Below, in pieces: positions 62,501 through 64,000 of a stretch of 64,000 bases of DNA. Origin of the DNA: Trematomus loennbergii (lineage: Eukaryota > Chordata > Actinopteri > Perciformes > Nototheniidae); NCBI GenBank assembly GCA_012861695.1, contig JAAOOA010000524.1, positions 1-64,000 on the forward strand, read 5' to 3'. How positions within the stretch are numbered: the first letter of the stretch is position 1; the number at the start of each line of letters is the position of its first letter. Position numbers and translations under genes: made by a program. The notes beneath the pieces were generated by a model. The model made no database searches. It was not told the origin of the DNA and saw only the letters and a program-made list of their open reading frames with translations.

Positions 62501-64000
62501 TATCCCCCCCTCTGTGCTAACCAGGCACTAACATTGGTCTGCAGCTGCAGTTATTGTTCTACTTCCCCTTCGACCTCACTCTGCTTTATTGCCCCATTCC
62601 ATCAAACGGCTAGTTCTATTGTCCATACCTGTCATGGTGTGTGTGAGTGTGTGTCTTTCTTTGCTAGTGAAACATATTGTAACACAATAATAATTTGTGG
62701 ACAGGGTGATAATAGGAAACTGGGTACTTTCCACTGAGCCCTCAGTCTAGGCAGCTCCATTTGTTTAAGTCCCACTTGGCTGTTGATGGGTTTTCTACGA
62801 GAAGTGGGGAATCCATCAGTTTGTAGTCACAAGGTAGTGCATGTAATTATTCAAGCACAATATTAAAGGGACAGTTTTTATCAACACAGGTCACAGTCAT
62901 GACAAGCTGTTTTTATCAATATGTTCATTTTAACAACAGTGTTTGGCCGCAGAACACTGTTGGGAAAAAGCAACATGTTAATCAAACTAAAGAAAGCGCT
63001 AGCAAAGCAAAGTGTGGTCATGGCGAGCTTTAAAAACCCATTAAAAATGACTTAAGTGTCTGAATTTGACAAATGTTAAACGTGATTAAAGTGAGCCATT
63101 ATATCAGTTACTGGACAGTCTTCTGACAACATTATGTAGCTACAGTAACATCTCTGTCGACACTTAACCACGGTTACTAAAGCAGTGTTTCTCCGTAAAT
63201 GTACATCACCAGGCAAAAGGGAACTCCAGGAAAAAATGTATGTATATTTTAAAATAACAAATGAATGCCTAATATCTATTTCAATGTTTAGTTAACCACA
63301 CCACTTTATAAGGTGATAGTATGTGAGCCCTGCTTGTTTTTACTACCCTAAAGTAGGAAGAAATATGATTCCAGGTCACTTTGTGGGTAGTGAATTTCCA
63401 TAGTGGGGGTTGTGAATTATCATGTTCAATAGTCAACATGTATGACATGAATATAAGCCATACCAGATTCCTTAACAAGCATTTGAAGACAATATACCCT
63501 TACGTTTTTTTTAATGTTTGTTGTACCACATGAGAAGTATACACATAAATCAAAGCACAATATACTCATGTTTTATCTTGCTTATTGGAAATGGTTTAAC
63601 ACAACAAGCTGTGTGATTTAAAGTACACAGTATAGGTAGTCCCATGTGGCTCCAGTGCATTTCATTCTTGTTACTTTTTTTTTTTAATAAGATATAGAAG
63701 TGGGATTATTGCAGTTTTATCTCAACACTGAATATTTACTGAAGCACTCAAAGGCACACAATTCAACTCTTCATCTCATTGTGATGAGGAACAAACCTGG
63801 ATTATTCAATATCTCATATTTTGACACATTTTGTATAAAAGAGAACGATAGTAAAAGATTACTTTTCATCCAACTCCAGTGTGACAGTTCAATCAGGAGA
63901 GACGGTTTTGATGTAAGAATACATATTTATTGCCAGGAATACACAAATGAATGTAATGGAGTTTTGGCGATTAGGCCCCGTTGTGCAGGAGTATCATTCG
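62499..64000. other. No recognised gene
   Basis: AT-rich unclassified sequence to the window end; no exon, RNA gene or named repeat seen. Confidence 0.5.

Overview
The window looks like teleost fish DNA, probably a percomorph (inference). It is AT-rich, has very dense (CA/TG)n microsatellites, and carries fish-typical LINE 3' ends, a tRNA-derived SINE, hAT elements and many TIR-bearing MITEs. I find no intact protein-coding gene, no functional RNA gene and no bacterial-type feature. Almost all long open frames are microsatellite translations or chance frames.

The main content is mobile DNA. Four MITE-like families (called A, B, D and F here) have termini that begin TTAAAG and end CTTTAA: A at 1-225, 39995-40372 and 47954-48316; B at 11900, 35192, 38612, 41850 and 44903; D in about nine pieces; F at 1354-1804. 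A short piggyBac-type MITE lies at 32082-32235. hAT-type elements lie at 25271-25447, 29731-30518, 50393-51654 and 58217-59118. The first three have perfect 8-bp target duplications, and two keep a BED-finger remnant. A longer TIR element (22016-23399) contains a nested LINE tail. LINE relics lie at 1830-2490, 2965-3466, 5110-6420, 21845-21925, 22771-23055, 24905-25112, 44362-44822, 47105-47260 and 48807-49255. The 5110-6420 copy still has an open reverse-transcriptase frame with FIDLSKAFDT, GVPQGSVLGPLLF and YADDT motifs.

The one stretch that resembles a cellular gene is 28.7-33.9 kb (+). A GC-rich segment with a CRE and a GC box leads to a possible non-coding first exon with a consensus donor. 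Beyond an intron filled by a ~170-bp-arm inverted repeat (itself split by a hAT insertion), three exon-like blocks (30938-31105, 31275-31363, 32367-32689) join in phase. They encode the C-terminal region of a multicopy fish family usually annotated as SAMD3-like. Two frame changes make it a decayed copy. A ~400-bp CA tract follows the stop, and an AATAAA lies at 33922.

Other structure: a 33-bp minisatellite with a forkhead-type motif in nearly every unit (21514-21823), a 435-bp (GACA)n-type array (23857-24291), a degenerate TATCG array (12781-13008), a 740-bp pyrimidine tract (56160-56900), a CpG-dense island with 11-bp repeats (57590-57790), and a decayed ~170-bp array (57505-59540). The remaining stretches hold nothing I can name; a few look like candidate conserved non-coding elements. 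The layout fits a gene desert or a very large intron.
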